Assembly: GCF_001424585.1 (NCBI RefSeq)
Contig: NZ_LMPJ01000008.1
Location: 203,476-267,475, forward strand
Source of the DNA: Chryseobacterium sp. Leaf180
GTDB lineage: Bacteria; Bacteroidota; Bacteroidia; Flavobacteriales; Weeksellaceae
DNA length: 64,000 nucleotides
Reading direction: 5' to 3'
Below the pieces are notes generated by a model, which did no database searches, had not been told where the DNA came from, and saw only the letters and a list, made by a program, of their open reading frames with translations. The position numbers and the translations under genes are program-made. Of this stretch, positions 26,550-35,169 are shown piece by piece (the first letter of the stretch is position 1; each line of letters opens with the position of its first letter).

Positions 26550-28067
26550 ATGAAGAAAGTGAGAGTTCGTTTTGCGCCAAGTCCGACAGGGCCTTTGCAT
26601 TTGGGCGGCGTGAGAACCGCGTTGTATGATTATCTTTTTGCGAAGAAAAACGGCGGCGATTTTGTCCTTAGAATTGAAGATACCGACACCGCAAGATATG
26701 TGGAAGGTGCTGAAGAATATATCGAAGAAGCGCTTGCCTGGTGCGGAATTATCCCTGACGAAAGCCCAGCGAAAGGTGGAAAATACGCTCCTTACCGACA
26801 GTCTGAACGAAGAGATATTTATGATAAATACACTGAGCAGATTTTAAAAACCGACTATGCATACATCGCTTTTGATACGGCTGAAGAGCTTGATGCGATC
26901 CGTGCTGAATATGAAGCGAAAGGTGAAGTTTTTTCTTATGACAACCGCACACGAAATCAGCTCAAAAACAGCCTTACACTTCCTGAAGAAGAAACGCAGC
27001 GACTGATCGCTGAGAAAACGCCGTATGTAGTCCGTTTCAAAATGCCTGTAGACCGAATTTTAAATCTTGTGGACATCATCCGCGGGAATTCTTCGGTAAA
27101 TACAAATACACTGGATGATAAAGTTTTGGTGAAAAACGACGGAATGCCGACGTATCATTTTGCCAATATTATCGATGATCACGAGATGGAAATTTCGCAC
27201 GTGATTCGTGGCGAAGAATGGTTACCATCTCTTGGTTTGCACACTTTATTATATGAAGCAATGGGCTGGGAAGCTCCGGAATTTGCGCATCTTTCTTTGA
27301 TTCTTAAGCCTGAAGGCAAAGGAAAACTGAGCAAAAGAGACGGAGATAAATTCGGATTTCCTGTTTTCCCTCTAAATTTTACTGATCCCGTAACTGGAAT
27401 TACTTCTAAAGGTTATCGTGAAAGCGGTTATCTGCCGGAAGCTTTTATCAATATGGTGGCGCTTTTGGGCTGGTCGCCTGCAGATGATAAAGAAATTTTG
27501 TCTGTCGAGGAGATGGCTCAAGAATTTGATCTGAATAAAGTACATAAAGCAGGTGCAAGATTCAGCAAAGAAAAAGCAGAATGGTTTAATCATCAGTATA
27601 TTCAGAAAAAGACGGATGAAGAGCTTTTGCAAATTTTAAAAAAATCTGATTTAAACATAAATCTTGTAGACGAAAAACTTCTGAAAATCATTCATCTAAT
27701 GAAAGAACGTCTGACATTTGTCAGCGATCTTACACTTGATAACGAAAAAGGGAAATTTTTCTTTGAAGCACCAACGTCTTACGACGAGAAAGCTTCCAAA
27801 AAAGCTTTTAATGATCAAACTTCAGAAATATTAACCGAACTTTCACTTAAATTAAATGAGATGGAAACTTTCACGGCAGAAAATATCAAACAAACCATGC
27901 AAGATTTTGCAGAATCTAAAAGTTTGGGTATGGGAAAAGTGATGATGCCGCTTCGCCTCGTACTTGTCGGCGAACTGAAAGGTCCGGATGTGCCGGATAT
28001 TGTAGAACTTATTGGAAGAGAGGAAACTACCGCGCGCATTGAGAACGCAATCAATTATTTTAAATAG
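26550..28067 (+). CDS. gltX: Glutamate--tRNA ligase
   Basis: A 505-aa class I aminoacyl-tRNA synthetase. The signature near the N-terminus is FAPSPTGPLHLGGVRTALYD (HLGG replaces HIGH) and KLSKRDGD is the KMSKS equivalent. HVIRGEEWLPS is also conserved. It attaches glutamate to tRNA-Glu in the cytoplasm. Full length. Own promoter core at 26524-26531. Confidence 0.96.
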   Translation: MKKVRVRFAPSPTGPLHLGGVRTALYDYLFAKKNGGDFVLRIEDTDTARYVEGAEEYIEEALAWCGIIPDESPAKGGKYAPYRQSERRDIYDKYTEQILKTDYAYIAFDTAEELDAIRAEYEAKGEVFSYDNRTRNQLKNSLTLPEEETQRLIAEKTPYVVRFKMPVDRILNLVDIIRGNSSVNTNTLDDKVLVKNDGMPTYHFANIIDDHEMEISHVIRGEEWLPSLGLHTLLYEAMGWEAPEFAHLSLILKPEGKGKLSKRDGDKFGFPVFPLNFTDPVTGITSKGYRESGYLPEAFINMVALLGWSPADDKEILSVEEMAQEFDLNKVHKAGARFSKEKAEWFNHQYIQKKTDEELLQILKKSDLNINLVDEKLLKIIHLMKERLTFVSDLTLDNEKGKFFFEAPTSYDEKASKKAFNDQTSEILTELSLKLNEMETFTAENIKQTMQDFAESKSLGMGKVMMPLRLVLVGELKGPDVPDIVELIGREETTARIENAINYFK

Positions 28068-28084
28068 AATCATATAATTTTTCA

Positions 28085-28092
28085 TAAATTTG
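28085..28092 (+). promoter_or_regulatory. Putative promoter -7 element for accA
   Basis: TAAATTTG lies 23 bases before the accA ATG in the 48-base gap after gltX. Confidence 0.4.
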
Positions 28093-28115
28093 AAAGATTA
28101 AATTTACTTCATAGA

Positions 28116-29072
28116 ATGGAATATTTAAGTTTCGAATTGCCTATAAAAGACCTGATGGATCAATACCAGACTTGCTCTTTGGTAGGCGAAGAAAGTGGTG
28201 TCGACGTGAAGTTGGCGTGCAGCCAGATCGAGGATAAAATCCTTGAAAAGAAAAAAGAAATCTACGGAAATCTTACGCCTTGGCAGCGTGTGCAGCTTTC
28301 CCGCCATCCAGACCGTCCTTACACGATCGATTACATCAGCAGGATGGTAGATAAAGGTAGTTTTCTTGAACTGCATGGCGACAGAAATTTTGCAGACGAT
28401 CCCGCGATGATTGGCGGTCTTGCAACGCTCGACGGACAAAAAATCATGATCATCGGAACACAAAAAGGCCGTACAACGAAGGAAAGGCAGCACAGAAGAT
28501 TCGGGATGCCCAATCCTGAAGGCTACAGAAAAGCTTTAAGACTGATGAAGCTGGCTGAGAAATTTAAAATTCCGGTAATAACCTTGGTTGATACGCCGGG
28601 AGCATATCCTGGTCTTGAAGCTGAAGAGCGCGGACAAGGCGAAGCGATTGCCAGAAATATTTTTGAAATGGTGCAGCTGAAAACGCCTATTTTCACGTAC
28701 ATTATTGGCGAAGGTGCCAGCGGTGGTGCTTTGGGAATCGGTGTTGGAAACAAAGTGTACATGCTGGAAAACACCTGGTACACGGTAATTGCACCGGAAA
28801 GCTGTTCTTCAATTCTCTGGAGAAACTGGGATCATAAAGAAGATGCAGCCAACGCATTGAATCTGACGCCGAAAGATGCTTTAAGAGAAAAATTCATCGA
28901 CGGAATTATCTCAGAACCGCTTGGTGGCGCACATTACGATCCGGAAACAACTTATCAGAATCTCAAAACTTCAATTTTGCAGAACATCAAAGCCTTCTCA
29001 AAATTCTCAGGCGAAGAGCTTGAAAGACAAAGACAGGATAAATTTATTGCCATGGGGCAATTTAAAGGATAA
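28116..29072 (+). CDS. accA: Acetyl-CoA carboxylase carboxyltransferase subunit alpha
   Basis: A 318-aa AccA. Conserved segments include [47 protein letters not shown], and [15 protein letters not shown] (the crotonase-fold oxyanion region). With AccD it transfers CO2 from carboxybiotin-BCCP to acetyl-CoA. Separated by 15 kb from accB-accC. Shares a bidirectional terminator with the convergent downstream gene. Confidence 0.96.
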   Translation: MEYLSFELPIKDLMDQYQTCSLVGEESGVDVKLACSQIEDKILEKKKEIYGNLTPWQRVQLSRHPDRPYTIDYISRMVDKGSFLELHGDRNFADDPAMIGGLATLDGQKIMIIGTQKGRTTKERQHRRFGMPNPEGYRKALRLMKLAEKFKIPVITLVDTPGAYPGLEAEERGQGEAIARNIFEMVQLKTPIFTYIIGEGASGGALGIGVGNKVYMLENTWYTVIAPESCSSILWRNWDHKEDAANALNLTPKDALREKFIDGIISEPLGGAHYDPETTYQNLKTSILQNIKAFSKFSGEELERQRQDKFIAMGQFKG

Positions 29073-29074
29073 AA

Positions 29075-29104
29075 AAAGTGGTTAAGATTTTTCTTAACCA
29101 CTTT
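29075..29104. terminator. Bidirectional terminator between accA and the DUF6759-like gene
   Basis: A 13-bp perfect stem (AAAGTGGTTAAGA / TCTTAACCACTTT) with loop TTTT, with A's on the left and T's on the right, suitable for both converging transcripts. Confidence 0.85.
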
Positions 29105-29110
29105 TCATTT

Positions 29111-29803
29111 TTAGTCGGCTACGTTCAACTCGATTTCGATATCCTTCGTAATTTTCTTTAGCGAAGAATATTTTGCATCGCAAACGGCGGTCGTTACTAC
29201 ATATTCGCCCTTATCAATTAAAACAAAGTTTTGCCCGCGCGCCGGAACATCAAGGTTGTAATATTTTTTTCCGCTGATTTTTACGATCAGATTACATTTC
29301 GACTTATTGCGGATATTCACATACGCTTCACTTTTGCTTGAATCGTTACTGAAAAGATGTGTGAGCATACTTGCCGTGCGTTTTCCTTCTTCACTCGCTC
29401 CCGATTTTTTACTTCCTGTACTTGCAAAATTGGTGTTTTTATCGGTTTTCACATTTTTGGCTAAAGTTGCGAGATCTTTTCCGCTGTTAAGTTCGTTATT
29501 AGAAACAATTTTCGCGATTTTATCTTTACTGATGGGTTTGATGGTTGGTTTGGCTTCCGGCGAATTGTCTGCCATTATAATATCCATCAATTTTCTTTTG
29601 AAACGGTCAGATTTTGCATGGCCCGGATTTTGTTTGAGGAAACCCGCAATAATTCTCGGTTCTGAGGATTTCTCTGCATCTTCTTCAGTGTAAATAATCA
29701 CTGTCTCCTTTTCTGCTACTGTTTTTGCTTTGACAGCTTTCTTCTTTTGGGAAAAACCTAAACAAAATATACTTAAAAATAGGAGGAAAAATATTTTTCT
29801 CAT
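29111..29803 (-). CDS. Secreted DUF6759-like protein, copy 1
   Basis: A 230-aa protein with a signal peptide (MRKIFFLLFLSIFCLGFSQ). A Lys-rich, low-complexity region of about 120 residues follows, then a C-terminal beta domain of about 80 residues (from about residue 150: AYVNIRNKSKCNLIVKISG, DVPARGQNFVLIDKGEYV). The same domain ends the protein at 45860-46633 (IENKSDCNIIVRIEG, PVPAHGDNSIVVAKGDYL), so they are paralogs. I believe this is the DUF6759 family of Weeksellaceae, named from memory. Function unknown; periplasmic or outer-membrane location is likely. Confidence 0.75.
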   Translation of the reverse strand: MRKIFFLLFLSIFCLGFSQKKKAVKAKTVAEKETVIIYTEEDAEKSSEPRIIAGFLKQNPGHAKSDRFKRKLMDIIMADNSPEAKPTIKPISKDKIAKIVSNNELNSGKDLATLAKNVKTDKNTNFASTGSKKSGASEEGKRTASMLTHLFSNDSSKSEAYVNIRNKSKCNLIVKISGKKYYNLDVPARGQNFVLIDKGEYVVTTAVCDAKYSSLKKITKDIEIELNVAD

Positions 29804-29885
29804 GTACTGTTTTTCTTTTTAGAATTTAATTTAAATAAATACTATAACGTGAAAAGTCATTTTTTAGTTTATGATTAAAATTATT

Positions 29886-29893
29886 ATCTTTGC
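29886..29893 (+). promoter_or_regulatory. Putative promoter -7 element for tsf
   Basis: TATCTTTG lies 59 bases before the tsf ATG. tsf is therefore transcribed from its own promoter here, not from a ribosomal protein operon. Confidence 0.55.
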
Positions 29894-29952
29894 GCATCTT
29901 AAAACAAACAGTGTAAGATAAACTTAATTTTAATATAAAAATAATAAATATT

Positions 29953-30780
29953 ATGTCTTATTCACCAGCTGCTGCAGATGTGGCAAAACTAAGAAACCAA
30001 ACAGGTGCAGGTATGATGGACTGCAAAAAAGCACTAACTGAAGCTGAAGGAGACTTCGATAAAGCAGTAGATATCCTTAGAAAGAAAGGACAGAAAGTTG
30101 CTGCTAACAGAGCAGACAGAGAATCTACCGAAGGTGCTGTAATCGCAAGAGTAAACGAAGACAACACCATGGGTGTGGTAATTTCTCTAAACTGCGAAAC
30201 TGACTTTGTAGGTAAAAACGAAGCTTTCGTAGAACTTGCTTTCGAATTGGCTGAGCAGGCAATCGTATATTCAAACAAAGAAGAATTTTTGGCATCTGAC
30301 TTCCACGGGATGACTGTTGCTGAGAAATTAATCGAGCAGACAGGTGTAATCGGAGAAAAAATCGAGATCGGTGCTTTCGAAAGACTGGAAGGGCCTTTCG
30401 TAGGTGCTTACATTCATGCTGGTAACAAAATCGCTGCTCTTACTGCACTTTCTGCAAAAGTAGAAGGAGCTGACGAAGCTGCTAAATCTGTTTCTATGCA
30501 GGCTGCTGCAATGAATCCGATTGCTCTTGATGAGACTAAAGTTTCTCAGGAAACAATCGATAAAGAGCTGGAAATCGAACGACACAAACTTACTGAAGAA
30601 GGTAAGCCTGCAAATATTATCGAGAACATCTTGAAAGGTAAAATGCAGAGATTCTACAAAGACAACACTTTGGTACACCAGGATTTCATCAAAGACAGCT
30701 CTATGTCTGTTGCTGATTATGTAAAATCTATCAACGGTGATCTTAAAGTTACAGGTTTTGTAAGAGTAAGCCTTTCTTAG
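29953..30780 (+). CDS. tsf: Elongation factor Ts
   Basis: A 275-aa EF-Ts with the N-terminal UBA-like segment LRNQTGAGMMDCKKALTEAEGD-type sequence (TGAGMMDCKKAL), NCETDFVGKN, and the C-terminal VADYVKS context. It exchanges GDP for GTP on EF-Tu. In most bacteria tsf directly follows rpsB; here rpsB is on the opposite strand 20 kb to the right. Strong terminator downstream. Confidence 0.96.
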   Translation: MSYSPAAADVAKLRNQTGAGMMDCKKALTEAEGDFDKAVDILRKKGQKVAANRADRESTEGAVIARVNEDNTMGVVISLNCETDFVGKNEAFVELAFELAEQAIVYSNKEEFLASDFHGMTVAEKLIEQTGVIGEKIEIGAFERLEGPFVGAYIHAGNKIAALTALSAKVEGADEAAKSVSMQAAAMNPIALDETKVSQETIDKELEIERHKLTEEGKPANIIENILKGKMQRFYKDNTLVHQDFIKDSSMSVADYVKSINGDLKVTGFVRVSLS

Positions 30781-30800
30781 GAATAACAATCTAAATAACA

Positions 30801-30838
30801 AAAAATCCCGACATATTCTTCTGTCGGGATTTTTTTGT
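30801..30838 (+). terminator. Rho-independent terminator after tsf
   Basis: A 13-bp perfect stem AAAAATCCCGACA / TGTCGGGATTTTT with an 8-base loop and a T run. Confidence 0.9.
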
Positions 30839-30923
30839 TATACATCACATATTAAAATTATGAAATATTTAAAGGAAAGCTCTATATATTGAAAATGTTG
30901 TGAATTTTTATTGAAAATTAATT

Positions 30924-30931
30924 TAAATTTG
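30924..30931 (+). promoter_or_regulatory. Putative promoter -7 element for surface paralog 1
   Basis: TAAATTTG is followed 18 bases later by the ATG at 30950. A TTG at 30898-30900 would be a -33 element with a 23-base spacer. Confidence 0.5.
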
Positions 30932-30949
30932 AAATCTTATTTCGCACAA

Positions 30950-33900
30950 ATGAAGAAACTCTTATTTTTTATACTTTTTCTTTCGACTTTAAGTCTAAAG
31001 GCTCAGCTTGATACGGAACATTGGTTTGCACCTGTTGCTGCAAAGACCAATACCGGTGCGACGCAGAGCTTTCTGTATCTTTCTACAAACGAGACAACAC
31101 CTTTTGCGGTACAGGTTTTTAATAATAACATCGTTTTTGCAACGGTACAGCTGAGCAAGGGAAATCCGCAGCAAGTTGCAGTGCCATCAAATATGATGCT
31201 TGCGGTGGGACAGACCAACCTTTTTACACCAAATTCTATGGGACTGTATGTAAAAGGCTTGAAAAAGTTTTTTGCCAATTACCGTGTTTCCATGACTTCT
31301 CATGCTGAAATTATCACCTCGAAAGGCGCCGCCGGACTTGGAAAAAATTTCTACGCTGCAATGGCACCATTAACGGGAACAGGAGCAGCAATCAACTCAA
31401 CTATCGGCGTAATTGCTACAGAAGACAATACATCTGTAGTCATTTCAAATTATAATCCCGGAGTTATTTTCTCAAATAATACTTCACCTGCAAATTTTAC
31501 AGTAACGCTGAATAAAGGACAATCTTATATCATAGACGCTGTAAGCAGTACAAATCCTGCGAATACAAGTGGACTTATAGGAACTAAAATTGAGGCTAAT
31601 AAGGCTATTTCAGTTACAAACGGTAATTTCAACGGAATCTATACCAATCAAAACTTTCAAAATAATGATATTCTTTTGGATCAGTCGGTGCCGCTGGAGA
31701 GATTAGGAAAAGATTTTGTGGTGGTGAAAGGCAACGGAACGGTGTTTTCTGAGATGGAAACTGCCATGATTTTGGCCACAGAAGATAATACGACATTTTC
31801 TATCAATGGTGTAAATGCGGGAATTACTTTAAATACAGGACAGTACTATCTGGTGCCGAGCTCAGATTATATCCTTCATGGTATTGATCATTACAATCTA
31901 AGTATTGCTACTAATAAAAAAGTATACGTTTACCAATTTCTTGCAGGAACTTCTGTAGGTAATGAATATGCTACTGGAGGAATGAATTTTATACCGCCGC
32001 TTAGCTGTTTTATGCCTAATAAGATTGATGAAATTGGATTTATTAATACAATAGGAACAGGAATTTATGATACCAAACTAAATATTATAACCCAAAGTGG
32101 CGCCGCTGTTACGGTTAACAACAATCCTCTTCCCAATACATCAGGTCCGTATCCTGTTACCGGAAATCCGAACTGGGTAAGTTACAGTGTGCAAAACGTT
32201 ACAGGAAATATTACGGTAAATTCTACAAAATCTGTTACGGCAGGTATTGCTGCGGGAAGTGGTGCTGTTGGTTTTGGCGGATATTTCTCCGGATTTTCTT
32301 CAGTACCAGTAATTACCAAAACGGGCGACTGTTATTTTGGACTGCTTCTTCAGGTTGATAATTCGTACGATTCTTACCAATGGTTTTTGAATAGTGTGGC
32401 GATTCCCGGAGCGACTTCTTTTTCTATAAACCCTGAATTGTATGGGCCTGGAGTTTACACGTGTCTGATTACAAAAAATAACTGCGAATCTAAACTTACC
32501 GATCCTTACACCTACACATCTTGTCCGCCAATCGTTAATACAACGTATAATCTCGGACTTTGCAACACAAAAGTCGTTACTCCAGCGTTTACGAATTCTA
32601 CCCAAACAATCGTAAATTCCAATACCAGTATCATTGTTCCACCACAGTTCGGAACAGCGGTTATAAACCCATCTACAGGACAAATTACGTACACTCCAAA
32701 TGCGACTTTGACGGCCGATACAACAGACACTTTTGTTTATTACATCCAAGGCAACGGAAATCCTTTTGACTATGAATATTTCCGTGTAACGATTAATATC
32801 GATGTGATTATCGTTACTAATGCAACTCTTACCGTTTGTGCTAATGCGAATGGCAACGGTATATTTAATCTTCCAAACGCTTCAGTAACCACAGAGTCAG
32901 GTGCGACGGTAACTTATTTTACTGATGCTGGTCTAACCAATCAGATCACAGTGCCGACAAATTTTTCTTCTGGTACCGCGATAGTTTATGCCAAAGTAAC
33001 TTCACAGTACGGTTGTTCGAAAACCGCTCAGATTGCTCTCACCGTAAATCCGGCACCGAATATTAATACTGCAAATTTTAATGGAAATATATGCGATGAT
33101 AATTTAGATGGGACTATTAATGTAGATTTCAGTACCGTCACTCCTCAGATTGTTACCAATTCTGTAAACTTTATTGTTAAGTATTATCTTACGGCCGCTG
33201 ATGCCGCGTCAGGAACTGCAACACCTTTGCCACAGAACTGGTCTTATACTGCTAATACCACCGTTTATGTTCGTGTTGAAAGTACAAATGGATGTCCTCC
33301 AGCTTTAGGGCAGATCAATTTTACTGTGGGGCCGAAAATTCCGTTGCTTACATTAGATTACAATACGCTCGTATGTGATACCAATTGGGATGGAACAGAA
33401 TCTGTAAATTTAAATATCTACAAAAATAATTTCACGGCAGATCCGTCAGTTACGCTCACATTTTACACTACATTGGCAAATGCTCAGAACGCAGTTGGAG
33501 CAATCAATGCGACACAGACAATCACACCTTCGCAAATTTTCTATGTGAGATTTCAAAGTGCAAACGGCTGTCCTTCTGTAGCAAAACTGACATTAAATTT
33601 AGATCAGCTTTCATCCTCGAACGCTACACTGACAAGCTGCTCCAATGCGAACGGATCAGCAACTTTTAATCTAACAAGTGTTATTGTAACAACTACGGCA
33701 GGAGCAACAGTCGCTTATTTCTCGGATGCGGCACTCACGTTACCGATTTCTGCACCAAACACCTATTCTTCATCGGGAGGAAATGTTTACGCTCAGGTGA
33801 CTTCAGCTTTTGGATGTACAAAGACGGCGCAGATTACTTTAGTCGTTAATCCTCTTCCAAATATCAATACAACAAATTTTAACGGAGCGATTTGTGATGA

Positions 33901-35092
33901 TAATTTTGACGGAATTATTAATGTGAATTTTAATAATGTAACATCTCAGATTGTTACTAATTCTGCAAATTTTACAGTAAAATATTATCTTACCGCCGCA
34001 GCCGCAGCCGCGGGAGGAACGAATAATCTTCCAAGTAACTGGACGTATACTACAAATACTACCGTTTTTGTACGCGTAGAAAGCGCAAACGGCTGTCCAC
34101 CTGCATTTGGGCAAATCAACTTTACCGTGGGAACAAAAATCCCGCTACTAATATCTGAATTAAATACCGACGTCTGCGATCTTGATTTAAATGGAAGTGA
34201 AGCGGTAAATCTTAATAATTATAAAAACCAGTTTACACTAGATACTTCAGTCACTTTGACTTTTTACACCACACTTGCAAATGCCCAAAATGCAACCGGT
34301 GCTGTCGCCGCAAACCAGGTCATCAATAATACCGGAACATTTTTCATCCGTTTTGAAAGTCCGACTTCTTGTCCGAATACCGGAAAAATTACCGTTACAT
34401 TAAAACGCGGAAAAAAATCTGATGTATTGAAAGACCAGCGGGTTTGTGATGGACAAAAAGCAATTTTAGATGCCGGCTCAGGATTTTCAGCCTACCTGTG
34501 GAATACTGGCGCAACAACGCCAAGCATCACTGCAGAACCTGGAAATTATTACGTGGATTTGACATTTAACGGTTGCGTTTACAGACAAAATGTTACGGTA
34601 ACTGTTTCGCCGACTCCTGTAATTAGCAGCATACAGATTTCAGGGTCTAATGCTACTATAAATGTTTCAGGAGGTACGCCGCCTTATCAGTATTCATTAA
34701 ACGGAATCGATTATCAGACCTCAAATATATTTACCGGACTTATCCGCGGACCAAAAACTGTATATGTAATCAGTGCGGATGGCTGCGCACCGGTAAAAAA
34801 AGATTTCCTGATGATCAATCTACTCAATGCCATTACGCCAAATGGCGACGGCTACAATGACAAACTTGATTACACCGATTTAAATATTAAAAATAATGTT
34901 TCAATAGAAATTGTCGACCGCTATGGCGCGATGATTTATAAGTCATCAGAAAAAAATTACGTTTGGGACGGAAAACTGGGAGGAAGAAACCTTTCTACGG
35001 GGACCTATTGGTACCTAATCAAGTGGATTGAGCCTGACACGAAATTGCCTGTTTCCTATTCTGGGTGGCTTTTAATAAAGAATAGAGAATAA
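30950..35092 (+). CDS. T9SS type B giant secreted protein, paralog 1 (1380 aa)
   Basis: First of four tandem paralogs. A signal peptide (MKKLLFFILFLSTLSLKAQ) precedes LDTEHWFAP and an N-terminal domain of about 450 aa (ATEDNTSVVISN, NKGQSYIIDA, MNFIPPLSCFMPNKI) that I think corresponds to the IgGFc-binding-protein-like domain. Then follow an Ig-like segment (SYQWFLNSVAIPGATS) and two tandem 267-aa modules (starting at residues 624 and 891). The end is a type B sorting/gliding C-terminal domain with ITPNGDGYNDKLDY, DRYGAMIY and GTYWYLIKW. Expected to cross the outer membrane by T9SS and act as a surface adhesin or filament. ATG 30950 is chosen because the earlier TTG lies upstream of the promoter core. 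Confidence 0.85.
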   Translation: MKKLLFFILFLSTLSLKAQLDTEHWFAPVAAKTNTGATQSFLYLSTNETTPFAVQVFNNNIVFATVQLSKGNPQQVAVPSNMMLAVGQTNLFTPNSMGLYVKGLKKFFANYRVSMTSHAEIITSKGAAGLGKNFYAAMAPLTGTGAAINSTIGVIATEDNTSVVISNYNPGVIFSNNTSPANFTVTLNKGQSYIIDAVSSTNPANTSGLIGTKIEANKAISVTNGNFNGIYTNQNFQNNDILLDQSVPLERLGKDFVVVKGNGTVFSEMETAMILATEDNTTFSINGVNAGITLNTGQYYLVPSSDYILHGIDHYNLSIATNKKVYVYQFLAGTSVGNEYATGGMNFIPPLSCFMPNKIDEIGFINTIGTGIYDTKLNIITQSGAAVTVNNNPLPNTSGPYPVTGNPNWVSYSVQNVTGNITVNSTKSVTAGIAAGSGAVGFGGYFSGFSSVPVITKTGDCYFGLLLQVDNSYDSYQWFLNSVAIPGATSFSINPELYGPGVYTCLITKNNCESKLTDPYTYTSCPPIVNTTYNLGLCNTKVVTPAFTNSTQTIVNSNTSIIVPPQFGTAVINPSTGQITYTPNATLTADTTDTFVYYIQGNGNPFDYEYFRVTINIDVIIVTNATLTVCANANGNGIFNLPNASVTTESGATVTYFTDAGLTNQITVPTNFSSGTAIVYAKVTSQYGCSKTAQIALTVNPAPNINTANFNGNICDDNLDGTINVDFSTVTPQIVTNSVNFIVKYYLTAADAASGTATPLPQNWSYTANTTVYVRVESTNGCPPALGQINFTVGPKIPLLTLDYNTLVCDTNWDGTESVNLNIYKNNFTADPSVTLTFYTTLANAQNAVGAINATQTITPSQIFYVRFQSANGCPSVAKLTLNLDQLSSSNATLTSCSNANGSATFNLTSVIVTTTAGATVAYFSDAALTLPISAPNTYSSSGGNVYAQVTSAFGCTKTAQITLVVNPLPNINTTNFNGAICDDNFDGIINVNFNNVTSQIVTNSANFTVKYYLTAAAAAAGGTNNLPSNWTYTTNTTVFVRVESANGCPPAFGQINFTVGTKIPLLISELNTDVCDLDLNGSEAVNLNNYKNQFTLDTSVTLTFYTTLANAQNATGAVAANQVINNTGTFFIRFESPTSCPNTGKITVTLKRGKKSDVLKDQRVCDGQKAILDAGSGFSAYLWNTGATTPSITAEPGNYYVDLTFNGCVYRQNVTVTVSPTPVISSIQISGSNATINVSGGTPPYQYSLNGIDYQTSNIFTGLIRGPKTVYVISADGCAPVKKDFLMINLLNAITPNGDGYNDKLDYTDLNIKNNVSIEIVDRYGAMIYKSSEKNYVWDGKLGGRNLSTGTYWYLIKWIEPDTKLPVSYSGWLLIKNRE
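32819..34396 (+). repeat. Tandem duplication of a 267-codon module inside paralog 1
   Basis: Two consecutive units, 32819-33619 and 33620 to about 34396, encode the same order of motifs: NATLTxCxNANG, then TVxPxPNINTxNFNG, CDDNxDGxINV, VESxNGCPPAxGQINFTVG, and TLTFYTTLANAQNA. Pitch is 801 bases. The boundaries are read from the protein, so they are exact at the start of each unit and approximate at the end. Confidence 0.85.
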
Positions 35093-35139
35093 AATTGTTT
35101 TATTGTTATGATTTATTAACAGTTATTGAATTTTTATTT

Positions 35140-35147
35140 TATTTTTG
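35140..35147 (+). promoter_or_regulatory. Putative promoter -7 element for surface paralog 2
   Basis: TATTTTTG lies 22 bases before the ATG at 35170 and inside the longer frame from 35095, supporting the downstream start. Confidence 0.5.
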
Positions 35148-35169
35148 TAGAAACCGTAATTCTCATATT

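Noticed and set aside
32300..32749. 149-codon minus-strand ORF inside paralog 1
   Set aside because: Antisense shadow; rich in Cys, Trp and Arg codons arising from the reverse of Asn/Thr-rich coding sequence.
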